This document shows, one piece after another, positions 51,178 to 62,236 of a stretch of DNA of 64,000 nt. The notes beneath the pieces are model-generated. The model searched no databases. It worked only from the letters and a program-made list of their open reading frames with translations, and had not been told where the DNA came from. The stretch comes from a bacterium. Lineage in GTDB: Bacteria > UBA10199 > 2-02-FULL-44-16 > JAAZCA01. The stretch is taken from contig JAJZQH010000013.1 in the NCBI GenBank assembly GCA_021810905.1, positions 60,662-124,661 on the forward strand. Reading direction: 5' to 3'. Position 1 is the first letter of the stretch. Each line of letters opens with the position of its first letter. Both the position numbers and the translations under genes were made by a program.

Positions 51178-51210
51178 TCACGATCCGCGAATCACTAATC
51201 ACGAATCACG
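51178..51210. repeat. GATTCGTG-family array at the rluD 3' end
   Basis: TTCACGATCCGCGAATCACT and AATCACGAATCACG: four to five units in one orientation. The rluD stop TAG and the residues VIRD are within it. Confidence 0.8.
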
Positions 51211-52157
51211 CCTCTCAATTTCTTCAGCAACGCCTCCAGATCCTCCGGCAGCTCTGCAGTGAATCGCATTCGCTCGCCGGTGCGCGGGTGATCGAAACCG
51301 AGCCTCCATGCATGAAGCGCTGGCCGTTTAAGCCCCGCAACGGCGTCGCGCAAAGGACCCGCTGGAATTCTCGACAGTTTTTTCTCTCCGCCGTAAAGCG
51401 GATCTCCGACGAGCGGGTGCCCGGCCTCGGCAAAGTGCGTGCGTATCTGATGCGTACGGCCGGTGTGCAGGGTCACCTCGATCCACGAAAGATCTGTTCC
51501 GAAACGCTCCAACACGCGCCACTCCGTGAGTGCGACACGCCCTCTCGTCGTATGCGACGAGATGCGCTTGCGGTCGCTGCGCGATCGCCCGAGCGGCGAG
51601 TCGAACGTGCCGCGCTCCGAGCGCATGATGCCGAGCACTAGCGCGCCGTAGACCTTTTCCACGGTGCGCGCCTGAAACTGTGACGTGAGCGAGCGGTGCG
51701 CTGCATCGCTCTTTGCCGCAACGATCGCGCCGCTCGTGCCGATGTCGAGCCTGTGCACTATGCCGGCGCGCATCTCGCCGCCCACGCTGGAGAGCGCGCC
51801 GCAGTGCGCGAGCAGCGCATTCACCAGCGTGCCCGTTGGATGCCCTGCCGCCGGATGAACCACTAGCCCGGCAGGTTTATTGACAACGATGATATCGTTA
51901 TCTTCATAAAGTATATCGAGCGGAATATCCTCCGGAGCAGCGGAGGGTGCAACCGGCGGAGGGATAGAAACGGTAATGCGATCGCCCACTGCGACAACGA
52001 GGGATGGCTTCGCATCCCGTCCTTCGACTTCGACGTGCCCCTGCTCAATCAACCGCTTTGCCTGCGAGCGTGACACGTCGCGGACGTTCTCGGCGACAAA
52101 CGCATCGAGCCGCATGCCTTCACATTCGGAACTGACGAGTATTTTGATTCTTTTCAT
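51195..52157 (-). CDS. rluD: Large-subunit rRNA pseudouridine synthase, RluD type
   Basis: 320 aa. N-terminal S4 RNA-binding domain (MRLDAFVAENVRDVSRSQAK; GHVEVEGR), then the pseudouridine synthase domain with catalytic Asp in GIVHRLDIGTSG, VNKPAGLVVHPAAGHPTGTL and LHTGRTHQIRTHFAEAGHPL. RluD modifies helix 69 of 23S rRNA. The last residues and the stop come from a repeat (51178-51210). Confidence 0.93.
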   Translation of the reverse strand: MKRIKILVSSECEGMRLDAFVAENVRDVSRSQAKRLIEQGHVEVEGRDAKPSLVVAVGDRITVSIPPPVAPSAAPEDIPLDILYEDNDIIVVNKPAGLVVHPAAGHPTGTLVNALLAHCGALSSVGGEMRAGIVHRLDIGTSGAIVAAKSDAAHRSLTSQFQARTVEKVYGALVLGIMRSERGTFDSPLGRSRSDRKRISSHTTRGRVALTEWRVLERFGTDLSWIEVTLHTGRTHQIRTHFAEAGHPLVGDPLYGGEKKLSRIPAGPLRDAVAGLKRPALHAWRLGFDHPRTGERMRFTAELPEDLEALLKKLRGVIRD

Positions 52158-52241
52158 TTGGAGTCAATGAGGCCTGCAACGCAAAAACAACAACTGCCAA
52201 CAACGCGAGAAACGCCAGCAAAGCCAGCAACGAAAATCGCT

Positions 52242-53165
52242 TCAGGATCGAACTTCAAGCGCGCCTGTGAGTTCACCAACGCGCGAGATACTGTTCTCCC
52301 TGCAATACACCTCTATTCCCTCGATGATCTCCATCGCCGCCATTGGCCTCACGAAGTTCGCGGTGCCGATCTGAATCGCGGAGGCGCCCGCGAGCATGAA
52401 CTCCACCGCGTCGGCGGCGTTCATGATGCCGCCTATGCCGATGATCGGGATCTTCACGGCGCCGGCAGCCTCATACACCATGCGCAGAGCCACGGGTTTG
52501 ATCGCGGGACCGGAGAGGCCGCCTGTAACGTTTGCTAGCACAGGCTTTTTAGTCCGCACATCGATCGCCATCGCGGGAATCGTATTGATGAGCGAGATGG
52601 CGTCCGCGCCCGCTTCCTCGCACGCGCGCGCCATGGCGGGTATGGAGGATGCCTGAGGCGAGAGTTTCACGATGAGCGTGCGGGAGAAGGCCTTGCGAAC
52701 CGCGCGCACCGCGACAGCGGCAGATTCCGGATCTATGCCAAACTGCAGTCCGCCGCACTTGACGTTCGGGCACGAGATGTTCTGCTCCAGCGCCATCACG
52801 CCCTCGGCTGAATCGAGGCGCCGCGCGACCTCTGCGTATTCTTCCACCGTGGAGCCGAGGATATTCGCGATGACGACGGCGCCCGTACGCGCGAGATATG
52901 GCAGCTTGTCGCTGAGAAAGGCATCGAGCCCAACGTTCGCGAGCCCAATGGCATTGAGCATGCCGGATGCGGTCTCGATTACGCGCGGCATCTCGTTGCC
53001 CGCCCGCGGCTTGAGTGAAATACCTTTTGTGACGACAGCGCCCAACTTCGCGATGTCGTAGAATGATTCATGAAACTCCTCGCCATAGCCGAACGTACCC
53101 GACGCCGTGATCACGGGATTTTTGAGCGTAAGAGATCCGATTTTAACTTTAAGGTCTGGTTTCAT
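52242..53165 (-). CDS. pyrD: Dihydroorotate dehydrogenase B, catalytic subunit
   Basis: 307 aa, class 1B. It oxidises dihydroorotate to orotate in pyrimidine synthesis, passing electrons through PyrK to NAD. VITASGTFGYGEEF, the active-site Cys in LEQNISCPNVKCGG, KLSPQASSI, GGLSGPAIKPVALR and IIGIGGIMNAADAVEFMLAG are all typical. ATG 53165 is chosen; the frame upstream is repeat A. The 84-bp gap to rluD holds CCAGCAA-type short repeats. Confidence 0.95.
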   Translation of the reverse strand: MKPDLKVKIGSLTLKNPVITASGTFGYGEEFHESFYDIAKLGAVVTKGISLKPRAGNEMPRVIETASGMLNAIGLANVGLDAFLSDKLPYLARTGAVVIANILGSTVEEYAEVARRLDSAEGVMALEQNISCPNVKCGGLQFGIDPESAAVAVRAVRKAFSRTLIVKLSPQASSIPAMARACEEAGADAISLINTIPAMAIDVRTKKPVLANVTGGLSGPAIKPVALRMVYEAAGAVKIPIIGIGGIMNAADAVEFMLAGASAIQIGTANFVRPMAAMEIIEGIEVYCRENSISRVGELTGALEVRS

Positions 53166-53172
53166 TTTATCA

Positions 53173-53266
53173 TTCCCCCTCCTTTGTAAGGAGGGGCAAG
53201 GGGAGGTAGATTGCGGGCTCCACAAGGTCTACCCCACCCATCCTCCCCTTACAAAGGGGAGGAGTC
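53173..53266. repeat. Palindromic repeat, family A, overlapping pyrK end
   Basis: CCCCCTCCTTTGTAAGGAGG, an inner TAGATT..GTCTACC pair and TCCTCCCCTTACAAAGGGGA, between pyrK and pyrD. The pyrK stop TAA is in the CCTTTGTAAGGGG of the inverse arm, so the last residues SSPL come from the repeat. Confidence 0.88.
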
Positions 53267-54018
53267 CCATTGTAATTCCCGTACATCAAACACCGGTCCT
53301 TCGCGGCAGGTGCGCACGAAATTTCCATCCGCATCTTTGCACGCGCAACCGAGACAGACTCCAATGCCGCAGGCCATATAGGATTCCATCGAGACCTGCG
53401 CGGGAACACCTCGTCTGCGGCTGATTTCTGCAACCGCCTTCGAGAGCCCATGCGGGCCGCAAGCGAACAGCGAAGGTTTCTCAATATTGTCCAGATCTTT
53501 TTCCAGGAGTTCCGCTATCATTCCGCGCGCTCCGTGGCTTCCATCTTCGGTCGAGCACTTCACGTTCGCGCCGATCTTTGCAAGCTCATCGAGATAGAGG
53601 AGATGCGATGTCTCCCTTGCTCCATAGTAGAGGATGCATCGCCGACCCTGCGCGAGCAGAGCCTCGCACAGTCCGAAGATCGGCCCTATGCCATAGCCGC
53701 CAGCGACGAGGATCGCGGGCTCCTCTTTCTGCGGAAATCGAAAGCCTCTGCCGCACGGACCCAGCACGTCGATGCGCGTCCCGACTTTGGCATCCGAAAG
53801 GGCTCTTGTGCCTCTGCCCACGACCTTGCAGCAGATCTCGGCAACCCCGTTCGAGAACCGTGCGATTCCGAACGGCCTGCGCAGGAATACGACATTGCCG
53901 GGAATGCCCATCATGACGAACTGGCCTGGATCGAAAGCCTTCCAGTCCACCGCGAATCGAATGCGGTACGCATCGTTGGAGAGGGCTTCGATCAACTCTA
54001 TTTTAGTCGCGCAGTCAT

Positions 54019-54022
<4 letters not shown>
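53249..54022 (-). CDS. pyrK: Dihydroorotate dehydrogenase B, electron transfer subunit
   Basis: 257 aa. FAD domain (FDPGQFVMMGIPGNVVFLRR; LRRPFGI), NAD domain (ILVAGGYGIGPIFGLCEALL; LFACGPHGLSKAV) and a [2Fe-2S] site CGIGVCLGCACKD with a final Cys in VRTCREGPVF. It links PyrD to NAD. The ATG overlaps the rimI stop by 4 nt. The C-terminal SSPL and stop are encoded by repeat A. Confidence 0.94.
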
Positions 54023-55805
<1,783 letters not shown>

Positions 55806-55841
55806 TTACGAATGATTGCGCACCTCGCTAGCGTGAAAACA

Positions 55842-56768
55842 CTAAGCTGTCAATACCGGGTATCCGCAGAACGCAGCGATCTTTTCGGCGATCGCCGCAT
55901 CATTTTCAGAAGAAATCCACCTTATATTCGAATCAGCGCGAAACCACGTCATCTGACGCTTTGCGTAGCGGCGCGTATTTCGTTTGATCAGGCTGACCGC
56001 TGTTTCGAAATCGCACTCGCCGCGCAGATGGGCCGCAAGTTCCTTATAGCCGACCGCGGCGAACGGCTGTACGCCGTCTCCGTATTGCAAGCGCAGCCTT
56101 CGCACCTCATCCACAAGCCCCGCTTCAATCATGCGGTCCACGCGCACGTCGATGCGACGATAGAGTTCGGCGCGTTCGATGGAGAGTCCGATCTGCGCGG
56201 CAGCATAGCGACGTTCGCTGAAATTGTGTTTATTGCGAAGCCGGCTCGCGGCAACGCCTGAGATGCGATGGATTTCCAAGGCGCGTATTATGCGCGCCGT
56301 ATCATTGGGTTTGATTTTCGCGGCTGATTCAGGATCAACTTCGAGCAACTGCTTATACAACCTATCAAGCCCACCGTTCTCTATCTCCGCCTCCAACCTG
56401 GCGCGAATTTCTGGATCGCGCGGCGGCGCGGAACAAAAACCATGCACGAGCATGCGCAGGTACATGCCCGTACCGCCGACAACGATGGGCACGCGGCCGC
56501 GCGAAGCTATGTCCGCGATAGCGCGGTCCGCAAGCTCGACGAATCTTGCAGCGTCGAATTGCTCCGCAGGATCCGCCACATCTATGAGATGGTGCGGCAC
56601 TGCAACACGCTCTTCCGGAGCGGGCTTCGCCGTGCCGATATCAAAGCCTCGCCACACCTGCTGCGAATCCGCTGACACGATCTCACCGCCAATGTGCTTC
56701 GCAAGCTCAATGCCTGCCCGTGTCTTGCCGGATGCGGTGGGTCCGCAGATGATGATGATGCGTTGCAC
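55842..56768 (-). CDS. miaA: tRNA dimethylallyltransferase
   Basis: 308 aa. It adds a dimethylallyl group to A37 of tRNAs reading UNN codons. P-loop CGPTASGKTRAGIEL, VSADSQQVWRGFDIGTAKP, HHLIDVADP and VGGTGMYLRMLVHG match MiaA throughout. GTG 56768 gives the usual MiaA N-terminus. The in-frame codons upstream are GATTCGTG repeat, and no ribosome binding site is visible, so the true start or leader may have been altered by the repeat. The gene follows mutL. Confidence 0.93.
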   Translation of the reverse strand: MQRIIIICGPTASGKTRAGIELAKHIGGEIVSADSQQVWRGFDIGTAKPAPEERVAVPHHLIDVADPAEQFDAARFVELADRAIADIASRGRVPIVVGGTGMYLRMLVHGFCSAPPRDPEIRARLEAEIENGGLDRLYKQLLEVDPESAAKIKPNDTARIIRALEIHRISGVAASRLRNKHNFSERRYAAAQIGLSIERAELYRRIDVRVDRMIEAGLVDEVRRLRLQYGDGVQPFAAVGYKELAAHLRGECDFETAVSLIKRNTRRYAKRQMTWFRADSNIRWISSENDAAIAEKIAAFCGYPVLTA

Positions 56769-56770
56769 AG

Positions 56771-56850
56771 TCGTGATTCGTGATTCGTGATTCGTGATTC
56801 GTAACCCACTCAGGCTTTTACGAGCCACGATCCACGAATCACGATTTACG
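56771..56850. repeat. Opposed short-unit arrays, GATTCGTG family
   Basis: Four near-perfect 7-bp units (ATTCGTG) at 56771-56803, then a spacer and inverted ACGATCCACGAATCACGAT. It fills the mutL-miaA gap from just inside the mutL stop to the miaA start codon. Confidence 0.88.
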
Positions 56851-58621
56851 TTCTTTTGAACCACTTTTCTATCTCACTCTTTTCTATGCGCACGAGCGCC
56901 GGACGGCCGTGAGGACACATGGCTATATCGCGGCGCTCGATGTCGCGCACGAGGGCTGCGATCTCGTCCTGCGACAGCGCGTCGCCGGCGCGTACCTGAC
57001 TGTGGCACGCAATAACCGCAAACACGCGCCCCACCGCATCCGCAAGCGCCACAGAGCCGCCAAGTTCGTCGAGTTCATGAGCCAGTTTTTCAAATACCGG
57101 AGCGACGGCAGCGTCGCGCAAAATTTCCGGGACTGCCTTGACGAGGATACTGCCGCCGCCGAACGGCTCCATCTCGAACCCCGCGGCTGAGAGAATCTCC
57201 TGCCGCTCCACCACCTGTGCGGCTTCAGCAGCGCCCAGCTCCACGCGCTCCGGGATGAGCAGGCGCTGCACGTGGACTTCTCCTTCTGCAAATTGGGCGC
57301 GCAGCTCGTCGTATGCGAGCCGCTCGTGCGCCGCGTGCTGGTCTATGAGTACGAGAGAGCCATCCTCATGTTCACACGCTATATACGTGAGCCCGAACTG
57401 CCCCAGCGGCCGCATCGAGTTTTTATGATCCGTGGCTCCCGGAATCGCGCACTGAACGCCTTCAGCAAATGAGCGGACTTCATACCCTTGGCCACCAAGC
57501 CGCCTCTCTTCATAACGCAGCAGGGCCTCGCGCACGCCTTCTCTTGTCCCAGCGACTGCCGCCGCGCCGCTGCTTTCGCTAAACGACGAGGCCGGATGCG
57601 ACATCACGACTGATTGAGTGCACGACAACGATTTGCGCACGGCTGTTACTATGAAATCATGCACGGCGCTGCCCCTCACAAAACGAACCTCTCGCTTGGC
57701 CGGGTGCACGTTCACATCGACAATCGCGGGGTCTATCTCGATCCAGAGCACAGCCGCGGGTCCACCGCCTGCCGTCTCGCGTTCGGCGAACGCCTGCGCA
57801 AGCGCGTGCATGAGCAGCCGATCCCGCACCGGCCGCCGGTTCAGGAAGAAATGAACGTCCTTGCCTGATGCGCGTCCAGCCTCAGCGACCCATCCGCGCA
57901 CGGATATATCCAAAGAGCGCTCGTCCACAGGCGTAAGCCTGCCGCGGAATTTTTCACCGAGCACCGCCACCACCCTCTCCTCCGCCGTGACGCCGGCCCC
58001 ATCCCGGCAGCAGGCCGGAAGAGAGAGGCGCCGGCTGCCGTCGGCCTTCAGTTCGAAGCGGATGGCCGGATGCGAAAGCGCCAGAGAGCAGACCGCGTCT
58101 ACGACGTGTCCTCCCTCGACCGCCGGGCTGCGCATGAACTTCTTTCTCGCGGGTACATTGAAGAAGATATCGCGGACATCCACCTGCGTGCCCGCGGCGC
58201 ACCCGGCTACTGAAAAGCCGGCGACGGAGCCTCCTTCGACATCGACGCGCGAACCTTCGAGCACGCCGGGTTCGTTCACGCGGGAGAGGATCGTGAGCCG
58301 AGAAACCGCGCCGATCGCATACAACGCCTCGCCCCGAAAACCCATCGTGCTTATGCGGAAGAGATCTTCGCTCGAACGGATCTTGCTCGTTGCATGCCGC
58401 AGCACGCAGCGGCCAAGGTCCTCCGCATCCATGCCGCAGCCGTCGTCGCGGACCGAAAGCCTCTGCAATCCGCCCGTTTCCATCTCTATGGAAATTGATG
58501 AAGCATTGGCGTCTATGGAGTTTTCAACAAGCTCCTTGACGATCGAGGCCGGCCGTTCGACCACCTCACCCGCTGCGATCTTCTCGACAATCTCTTTAGA
58601 TAAGCACCGAATGTTGCCCAT
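56846..58621 (-). CDS. mutL: DNA mismatch repair protein MutL
   Basis: 591 aa. N-terminal GHKL ATPase with ELVENSIDANASSISIE, DDGCGMDAEDLG and STMGFRGEALYAIGAVSRLT. The C-terminal domain shows endonuclease-type motifs: DQHAAHERLAYDE (usual DQHA-x2-E-x4-E, here Asp at the last position), ACHSQVRAGDALS and CPHGRPALVRI. This suggests a nicking MutL as in bacteria without MutH. GGGGTGG precedes the ATG. Confidence 0.95.
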   Translation of the reverse strand: MGNIRCLSKEIVEKIAAGEVVERPASIVKELVENSIDANASSISIEMETGGLQRLSVRDDGCGMDAEDLGRCVLRHATSKIRSSEDLFRISTMGFRGEALYAIGAVSRLTILSRVNEPGVLEGSRVDVEGGSVAGFSVAGCAAGTQVDVRDIFFNVPARKKFMRSPAVEGGHVVDAVCSLALSHPAIRFELKADGSRRLSLPACCRDGAGVTAEERVVAVLGEKFRGRLTPVDERSLDISVRGWVAEAGRASGKDVHFFLNRRPVRDRLLMHALAQAFAERETAGGGPAAVLWIEIDPAIVDVNVHPAKREVRFVRGSAVHDFIVTAVRKSLSCTQSVVMSHPASSFSESSGAAAVAGTREGVREALLRYEERRLGGQGYEVRSFAEGVQCAIPGATDHKNSMRPLGQFGLTYIACEHEDGSLVLIDQHAAHERLAYDELRAQFAEGEVHVQRLLIPERVELGAAEAAQVVERQEILSAAGFEMEPFGGGSILVKAVPEILRDAAVAPVFEKLAHELDELGGSVALADAVGRVFAVIACHSQVRAGDALSQDEIAALVRDIERRDIAMCPHGRPALVRIEKSEIEKWFKRT

Positions 58622-58746
58622 GAGTCCACCCCAAACGAGAGGCGAGAAGACCTATCACGCATTAAACGCCATTTCAACGCCATTTCCCGGCCGGCACTTC
58701 GCGCTTGAATTGCTCATCGAAAGTGCGCATCATGCCCCGACTGTCG

Positions 58747-58775
58747 CGAACCGTGATTCGTGAATCGTGAATCGC
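58747..58775. repeat. Short GATTCGTG-family array
   Basis: Three to four units (CCGTGATTCGTGAATCGTGA) in one orientation in the divergent gap between mutL and the flavodoxin-like gene. Confidence 0.75.
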
Positions 58776-58799
58776 AAAAAACAACAAGAGGGGTGTGAA

Positions 58800-59279
58800 A
58801 TGGCCAAGGCATTGATCATCTATCACTCAAAGACCGGCCACACCAAGAAGATGGCTGAGGCGATCGCGGCAGGGTTGAGTTCCACAAAGGTCAGCGTTAC
58901 GATGATCCCTGTGGAGAAGGCCGACGTGAACGAGTTTGCTACTGCAGATGCTGTGATCCTGGGCAGCCCCTGCTACTACGGCACCATGTCCGCCGATATG
59001 AAAGCATTACTCGACGCCTCGGTAAAGTTTCACGGCAAGCTCGCCGGCAAGATCGGCGGGGCATTCTCGTCGTCCGGCATGCTGGGCGGCGGAAACGAAA
59101 CCGCGGTCCTTTCCTTAATAGAGGCCTTGCTCATCCACGGCATGATAGTCCAGGGCAACGCAAAGATCGGGCACTACGGTCCCGTGTCGATCGGAGAACC
59201 CGACGATCATGTTCTTATGGAATGCACAACTTACGGGAAACGGCTTGGAGAACTGATAACAAAACTCTCGTCCAAATAA
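58800..59279 (+). CDS. Flavodoxin-like / WrbA-type flavoprotein
   Basis: 159 aa. The N-terminal FMN phosphate loop IIYHSKTGHTKKMAEAI is canonical. SPCYYGTMSADMKALLD and GAFSSSGMLGGGNETAVLS form the rest of the flavin site. It could be an electron carrier or NAD(P)H:quinone oxidoreductase. ATG 58800 has AGAGGGGTG. It ends 1 nt before plsB, so the two are cotranscribed. Confidence 0.88.
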   Translation: MAKALIIYHSKTGHTKKMAEAIAAGLSSTKVSVTMIPVEKADVNEFATADAVILGSPCYYGTMSADMKALLDASVKFHGKLAGKIGGAFSSSGMLGGGNETAVLSLIEALLIHGMIVQGNAKIGHYGPVSIGEPDDHVLMECTTYGKRLGELITKLSSK

Positions 59280-59280
59280 T

Positions 59281-61944
59281 ATGAAACCACTCCTGGCACA
59301 CGAATCCACGCCCTTCGAGCGCGCACTGATGCTCATGCATCCGATATGGGCGCGGTTCGCCCGATGGAAGCCCAACGCATTCGCCGCTCCATCCGGCTAT
59401 CTGCCGCATCCGTCCGCGATGCTCAGGGAACCGAACCGGCTCTGGCGGCTCATATTTCCCAGATTCTTCAAACGCATCAGCGTCGATGACGCGGAAATAG
59501 AGAGACTCAAGGCCGCGGCGCAGGATTCCATTATAGTCTACGTCACAAAGATCACGGGCCAGCTCGAATACAGCTATTTCAACCACCTCTTCGTAGAGAA
59601 GGGGCTGCCGCTGTCGACCTATACGAACGCTCTTACGCTCCGACGCTGGATGAAGCCAAAGGCATTTTGGCGGTCCATCGCCGCGCAGGAGCAGGAAATC
59701 ACGGCAAACAAAAGGCCCTACGAGCCATTGGCCGACGGATTCCTTCCCAAGATGGTGGCGCGGGGCGAGTGCGTGCTGATCCGTATCCCCCAGTCAGATC
59801 TGCAGGACGAGGCGATCGTCTTGACCGGCCCTCTGCGCGCCATAGTCGCACTGATCGAAGCCCAGCGTTCAAGCGAGCGACCGATCACGATCGTGCCACT
59901 GGACTTTCTCTGGAGCCGCAGACCCGCGGGCACGCGCAAGTCGCTGATCGACATCCTCTTCGGCGAAAAAGAATCACCCGGCAGCATACGCAAATGCGTG
60001 CTCTTCTGGCGCAACTACAAGCGAAGGGCGCAGGCATCCATAGGCACGCCGCTCAATCTCAAAAACTTTCTGGAAGAAAATGCGGGAAAGTCAGACGAGC
60101 AAATATCGTACCGACTGCGCACCATGCTGCTCTCCGCCCTACGCGCGCAGCGCCGAACCATAACCGGCCCGCCGATCCGCCCGCGTTCATGGTTCATACA
60201 GGAGGTCATAAGCGATGAGGGATTGGACCAGACCGTCTGCAAGCTGGCCGAGGACCGCGGCGAAAAGACAGACGACGTGCGCGAGCTGGCGCTGCGCTAC
60301 ATAAAGGAGATCGCATCAGACCTCGACTATACATATGCCGAACTGCTCGAACGCGTGCTCGGCATGTCGCTCATACGCCTGTTCGACTCGTTCGACATCG
60401 AGCCCGAAGGGCTGGCAGCCGCCAAGGCGCTTTTCGAAAAAGGACCGATCGTTTTCGTGCCGAACCACAGGAGCCACGTCGATTATCTCATCCTCTCCTA
60501 TGTTCTGTATCATCACGGAATGACGATTCCGCATATCGCGGCAGGCGCCAACTTGAGTTTCTGGCCGCTGGGCCATATCTTCCGCAGATGCGGCGCGTTC
60601 TTCATACGCCGTTCTTTCCGCGACAACCCGCTATACCGCGACGTCCTCACCACCTATATCAAAGTGCTGCTCAAGGAGGGCCTCTGCCAGGAATTCTTCA
60701 TAGAGGGGGGACGCAGCCGGACGGGCAAGCTCAAGTATCCGAAGATGGGTATGCTCCAGATGCTGCTCCGCGCGGCGCAGGATGCAAAGATCGAGAACCT
60801 CTCGTTTGTGCCCGTATCCATCACTTATGATCAGGTAATAGAGCACAGGAGTTATGTGCGCGAACTCGACGGTGAAAAGAAGGAGAATGAAAAACCATCG
60901 CACCTGCTGGAACTCACGAAATACATGCGAAGGCCGAAGCACCGCTTTGGCTCGATCTACATCCGCTTCGGCGAACCGCTTCCCGCGAGGGGCAATGCCC
61001 TCGATCAGGCGGATGTGAGATCGCTCGCGTTCGATATCTGCCACGAAATAAACCGAAGGACCGTGGCCACGCCGGCGGCAGTTGCAGCGGCCTCGCTGCT
61101 CTGCGTTGCCCGCACCGGCGTCACCGAAGCGGAGTTCGAGCGAAATGCAGGCGCATTGCTGGCTTGCCTCCATTCAAAGGGCGTTGAGATACCAGCGAAG
61201 CTGGCGGCCGATCCCAAGATCGTGCTCCGAGAAGCGGTGCAGAAGCTGGCGGCTCAGAAGCTCGTAACCATGCGCTCCGATGCGCTTGAACCATTCATCG
61301 CGGTCGAGGAATCGCGCAGGGTGCCTCTCTCCTACTTCCGCAACGTAATCGTGCACTACCTCGTCACGGGCGGCATCGTCTCACGCCTCTTGCTCTGGTA
61401 CGCGCGCCAGGGAAGGAATCCCACGATCGATGAACTGGCCTCGGAGATCAGGATCTACCAGCACCTGCTTCACTATGAGTTTTCATTCGCAACGAGGCTC
61501 TCCGTCGAAGAGCACGTAACGCGCGCGGTTGATTTCCTGGCGAGCCAGGGCGCGGTCTCGCGTTCGGAAGGCGGCCGAGTAGCGATCATTCCTGAAGGAT
61601 TGTGGGTGCTGGATGTATTCTCGGCACAGGTGCGACCCTTCATCGAAACAATGTGGATAGCCGCACGCTACGCCTCTGAGAAGGTGACCTCTGCAAAGGA
61701 ATCGCGAGTGCTGATACAGGAAATGATGCGCGCCGGCCTCGATCTCTTCATGCTGGGACGCGTTCGCTTCCGCGAATCCGTCACCAAAGAGGGATTCGAG
61801 AACGCACTCCGCGCACTTGTCGAGTACGGAGTGCTGCTGACCGAGCCGCAGGAACCAGGCAAAAAACGCCGTAACGCCTACCTCCCTGCTATTGATCCAG
61901 GCAAGATCCAGAACCTTAAAGTGGAGCTTGAAAAACTCCTTTGA
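59281..61944 (+). CDS. plsB: Glycerol-3-phosphate acyltransferase PlsB
   Basis: 887 aa, the large membrane-associated form. It acylates glycerol-3-phosphate, the first step of phospholipid synthesis. The HX4D motif is VPNHRSHVDYLILSY (about 393-407). Other acyltransferase blocks are GAFFIRRSFRDNPLYRDVL, FFIEGGRSRTGKLKYPKMGM (about 472-491) and FVPVSITYD. The N-terminal 250 residues are the less conserved regulatory part found in proteobacterial PlsB. Upstream neighbour is a flavodoxin-like gene. Confidence 0.95.
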   Translation: MKPLLAHESTPFERALMLMHPIWARFARWKPNAFAAPSGYLPHPSAMLREPNRLWRLIFPRFFKRISVDDAEIERLKAAAQDSIIVYVTKITGQLEYSYFNHLFVEKGLPLSTYTNALTLRRWMKPKAFWRSIAAQEQEITANKRPYEPLADGFLPKMVARGECVLIRIPQSDLQDEAIVLTGPLRAIVALIEAQRSSERPITIVPLDFLWSRRPAGTRKSLIDILFGEKESPGSIRKCVLFWRNYKRRAQASIGTPLNLKNFLEENAGKSDEQISYRLRTMLLSALRAQRRTITGPPIRPRSWFIQEVISDEGLDQTVCKLAEDRGEKTDDVRELALRYIKEIASDLDYTYAELLERVLGMSLIRLFDSFDIEPEGLAAAKALFEKGPIVFVPNHRSHVDYLILSYVLYHHGMTIPHIAAGANLSFWPLGHIFRRCGAFFIRRSFRDNPLYRDVLTTYIKVLLKEGLCQEFFIEGGRSRTGKLKYPKMGMLQMLLRAAQDAKIENLSFVPVSITYDQVIEHRSYVRELDGEKKENEKPSHLLELTKYMRRPKHRFGSIYIRFGEPLPARGNALDQADVRSLAFDICHEINRRTVATPAAVAAASLLCVARTGVTEAEFERNAGALLACLHSKGVEIPAKLAADPKIVLREAVQKLAAQKLVTMRSDALEPFIAVEESRRVPLSYFRNVIVHYLVTGGIVSRLLLWYARQGRNPTIDELASEIRIYQHLLHYEFSFATRLSVEEHVTRAVDFLASQGAVSRSEGGRVAIIPEGLWVLDVFSAQVRPFIETMWIAARYASEKVTSAKESRVLIQEMMRAGLDLFMLGRVRFRESVTKEGFENALRALVEYGVLLTEPQEPGKKRRNAYLPAIDPGKIQNLKVELEKLL

Positions 61945-61973
61945 ACCCCCGACAAAAGACAGTAATCCACCGT

Positions 61974-62167
61974 TTATTCACACCTGTGGAAAAGTACTGC
62001 ACTCTGCGCCGCCAAACGAACGTTTCGTTCGAACATCATAACTATTTGAACTTAATATTTAAGATATGCCTATTTATTAGGCAGACAAGAAGAATTGCAG
62101 TTTAAGAGATGAGACGAGCTGATATTTTCCACTTATCCACAGGCTTATCCCGGAGCGCTGTGAAAAA
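61974..62167. other. Candidate replication origin: DnaA boxes flanking an AT-rich core
   Basis: Perfect DnaA boxes TTATTCACA (61974-61982) and TTATCCACA (62133-62141), with weaker ones: TTTTCCACA on the minus strand (61985-61993), TTTTCCACT (62125-62133) and TTTTTCACA on the minus strand (62159-62167). Between them, 62035-62105 is AT-rich (CTTAATATTTAAGATATG; CTATTTATTAGG) and could unwind. It accounts for most of the 351-bp gap 61945-62295. No dnaA, dnaN or gidA lies nearby. Confidence 0.55.
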
Positions 62168-62236
62168 GGGCTGTTGGATGGATGATATTTCAGGCTGATA
62201 ATTCGGAATGCAACATCTCTGGTCACCCTCACCCTT

